A DNA stretch of 64,000 nt from Paenibacillus andongensis (GTDB lineage: Bacteria > Bacillota > Bacilli > Paenibacillales > NBRC-103111). Below the pieces are notes generated by a model. The model was given only the letters and a program-made list of their open reading frames with translations, was not told where the DNA came from and did no database searches. The position numbers and the translations under genes were made by a program. The stretch spans positions 6,083,001 to 6,147,000 of the forward strand of contig NZ_CP104467.1 of assembly GCF_025369935.1 (NCBI RefSeq), read 5' to 3'. Below, one piece after another: positions 62,765 to 64,000 of the stretch. Position 1 is the first letter of the stretch; every line of letters starts with the position of its first letter.

Positions 62765-63511
62765 ATGCCTATCCAAACAGAAACGGAGCTTTATGCACCG
62801 ATTAAACAATATTTCGAGCAGCGAGGATACACCGTCCGCGCCGAGATTAAGCATTGCGACTTAGTTGCCATTCGCGGTGATGAGACGCCAATCATTGTCG
62901 AATTGAAAAAAAGCTTCAATATTCCGCTCCTCGTGCAAGGCATCGATCGCTTGCGCCTGACGGATCAGGTCTATGTCGCTTTCGAGCTTCCCAATAAAGG
63001 ACGTGCGCCGCATCGACTGCAATGGGAAGAGATTCGACGTTTATGCCGCATGCTCGGCCTAGGTGTCCTGACTGTCCAATTTTTCAAACGCAAACAGCCC
63101 GCAGTGGATCTCGTCTGCGAGCCTACTCCCTATCTATTACGCCCAAATAAGCGCGCTGCCTTGAAAGTCGTCAACGAATTTCATGAACGAAGCGGGGATT
63201 ACAACGTCGGAGGCAGCTCTCAGCAGAAGCTCATGACTGCCTATCGCGAGAAATCACTTCATTGCGCCTACCTCATGCGTCAGCATGGACCACTCAGTCC
63301 TCGTCAGCTTCGCGATTACACAAGCAATAAAGCCGTGAGCTCCCTGCTTCAAAAAAACTACTATCGCTGGTTCGTACGCCAAAGCCGCGGCATTTATCAT
63401 ATTACCCCACTTGGGGAGCAGGCGTTAGCAGAGTATGCCCATGTTGTAACTGCTTTTCCAGGGGCGGAAACGTCCGACACGACTAAAATCTTATCTACTA
63501 TTAACCCTTAA
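62765..63511 (+). CDS. DUF2161 protein with PD-(D/E)XK-like fold
   Basis: The protein has 248 residues. The N-terminal domain (about 1-95) carries HCDLVAIRGD followed by PIIVELKKSF, the D...ExK arrangement of PD-(D/E)XK phosphodiesterases and the hallmark of DUF2161 proteins. A C-terminal domain (about 165-245, HGPLSPRQLRDYT, RGIYHITPLGEQAL) looks like a winged helix. The pairing suggests a nucleic-acid-acting protein, but the substrate is unknown. The start at 62765 follows GAGGAG with a 12-nt spacing; the longer frame starting at 62711 overlaps that site. It is divergent from egsA and convergent with the last gene. Confidence 0.78.
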   Translation: MPIQTETELYAPIKQYFEQRGYTVRAEIKHCDLVAIRGDETPIIVELKKSFNIPLLVQGIDRLRLTDQVYVAFELPNKGRAPHRLQWEEIRRLCRMLGLGVLTVQFFKRKQPAVDLVCEPTPYLLRPNKRAALKVVNEFHERSGDYNVGGSSQQKLMTAYREKSLHCAYLMRQHGPLSPRQLRDYTSNKAVSSLLQKNYYRWFVRQSRGIYHITPLGEQALAEYAHVVTAFPGAETSDTTKILSTINP

Positions 63512-64000
63512 GAGCGAACTACAACGCGATGTATGTTCGCTTCTTCCTTTAACATCAGCAGTGCTTTGTTCATCCAGATCGCGGCCTGCGCCCCTTCTCC
63601 CATGGCAATCGTCACTTGCTCCGCATGAACACCTACGTCCCCAGCTGCCCAGACGAAGGGCACACTCGTCATTTTACTGCGGGGATCAGTAACAATGTGG
63701 CGATTCTCCAATCGCTCCGCGCCTAATTGCCGTGCCAAATCCGACTTCACTTCATTCCCGCCGAAGGCGATAAACCCGCGATCCGCAGCGATTCGCTCCC
63801 CATTTGCCAAAACAACACCGCGAAATAAGCCACTCTCTTCTGCCATCACCGCATCAATATCTTCCGCGACATAGGTGATTCTCTTTTCCTTCAACTTTGC
63901 TAAAAGCTCGCTCTTCACAGCTTTCTGCTCATGATTCACATAGGTAAGCTTGTCCGTACGCGTACTAAGCGTCAGGGCCATTCCCGCTCCTGAATCACCA
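63508..64000 (-). CDS. TrxB-like FAD/NAD(P)H oxidoreductase, N-terminus outside window
   Basis: The frame stays open to the right edge (GDSGAGMALTLS precedes the first ATG in view), so only the C-terminal 164 residues are seen. The visible part contains the NAD(P)H-domain start GDSGAG, GFIAFGGNEVKSD, and the C-terminal FAD motif VWAAGDVGVHAEQV followed by an Ala-rich helix, as in thioredoxin-reductase-like proteins. The part that would show the redox dithiol is missing. Its stop overlaps the stop of the convergent DUF2161 gene by 4 nt. Confidence 0.85.
   Translation of the reverse strand, partial: GDSGAGMALTLSTRTDKLTYVNHEQKAVKSELLAKLKEKRITYVAEDIDAVMAEESGLFRGVVLANGERIAADRGFIAFGGNEVKSDLARQLGAERLENRHIVTDPRSKMTSVPFVWAAGDVGVHAEQVTIAMGEGAQAAIWMNKALLMLKEEANIHRVVVRS

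Overview
The window looks like chromosome of a spore-forming, low-to-mid GC Firmicute, most likely Paenibacillus or a close relative. The evidence is strong AGGAGG ribosome sites, a GerA-type germinant receptor operon, PrkA, a YesM/YesN-type two-component system, an LplABC-type sugar importer with no ATPase gene of its own, copper-amine-oxidase stalk proteins and a heterocycloanthracin-type peptide cluster. No rRNA, tRNA or CRISPR array was seen.

Layout. 1-12.2 kb: housekeeping and signalling genes (SPW membrane protein, stalk-domain exported protein, two chemoreceptors, a large hybrid histidine kinase, TrhO, a hemerythrin). 12.5-15.9 kb: a three-gene operon of circularly permuted ATP-grasp, alpha-E and transglutaminase-like proteins, a predicted peptide ligation/processing system. 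16-19.3 kb: a coiled-coil orphan, a small hairpin array, an AbrB-like regulator with a possible zinc knuckle, and a peroxide-defence operon (TrxB-like reductase, glutaredoxin, peroxiredoxin) behind two PerR/Fur-like boxes. 19.37-23.66 kb: an A-C-B ger operon enclosed by inverted arrays of a 16-bp repeat and a perfect 12-bp terminal inverted repeat, which looks like a non-autonomous mobile element. 23.7-28.3 kb: a glycosyltransferase, a Gly/His- and Tyr/Pro-rich small protein, two small membrane proteins, PrkA.

28.5-45.2 kb is a carbohydrate-utilisation locus, all on the minus strand: GH95, YesM/YesN pair, GH31, Gfo/Idh/MocA oxidoreductase, five-blade beta-propeller glycosidase, two paralogous solute-binding lipoproteins, two permeases and a uronate-isomerase-like hydrolase. 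45.5-51.6 kb is a thiazole/oxazole-modified peptide cluster (SagB-type dehydrogenase, YcaO protein, ThiF-like protein, and a precursor with 17 C-X-X units). Next to it, 51.8-52.5 kb encodes a protein whose tail repeats C-X3-C-X6 exactly. 52.6-60.9 kb is a second sugar operon (GH4, MATE exporter, GH36, cupin, GH36-like, aldo/keto reductase). 61.3-64 kb holds a GC-rich glycerol-1-phosphate dehydrogenase gene, a DUF2161 protein and the end of a TrxB-like gene.

The main new observation is regulatory. Five sugar-gene promoters, four in the first locus and one in front of the second, share a 15-bp box (TCRTAWAAAAMSACA; the GH4 copy differs in the first bases) placed exactly 43 nt upstream of a -10-like hexamer. 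None has a good -35. This suggests one activator-dependent regulon, plausibly run by the YesN-type regulator encoded here. One of the five also carries a CcpA-type cre just downstream.
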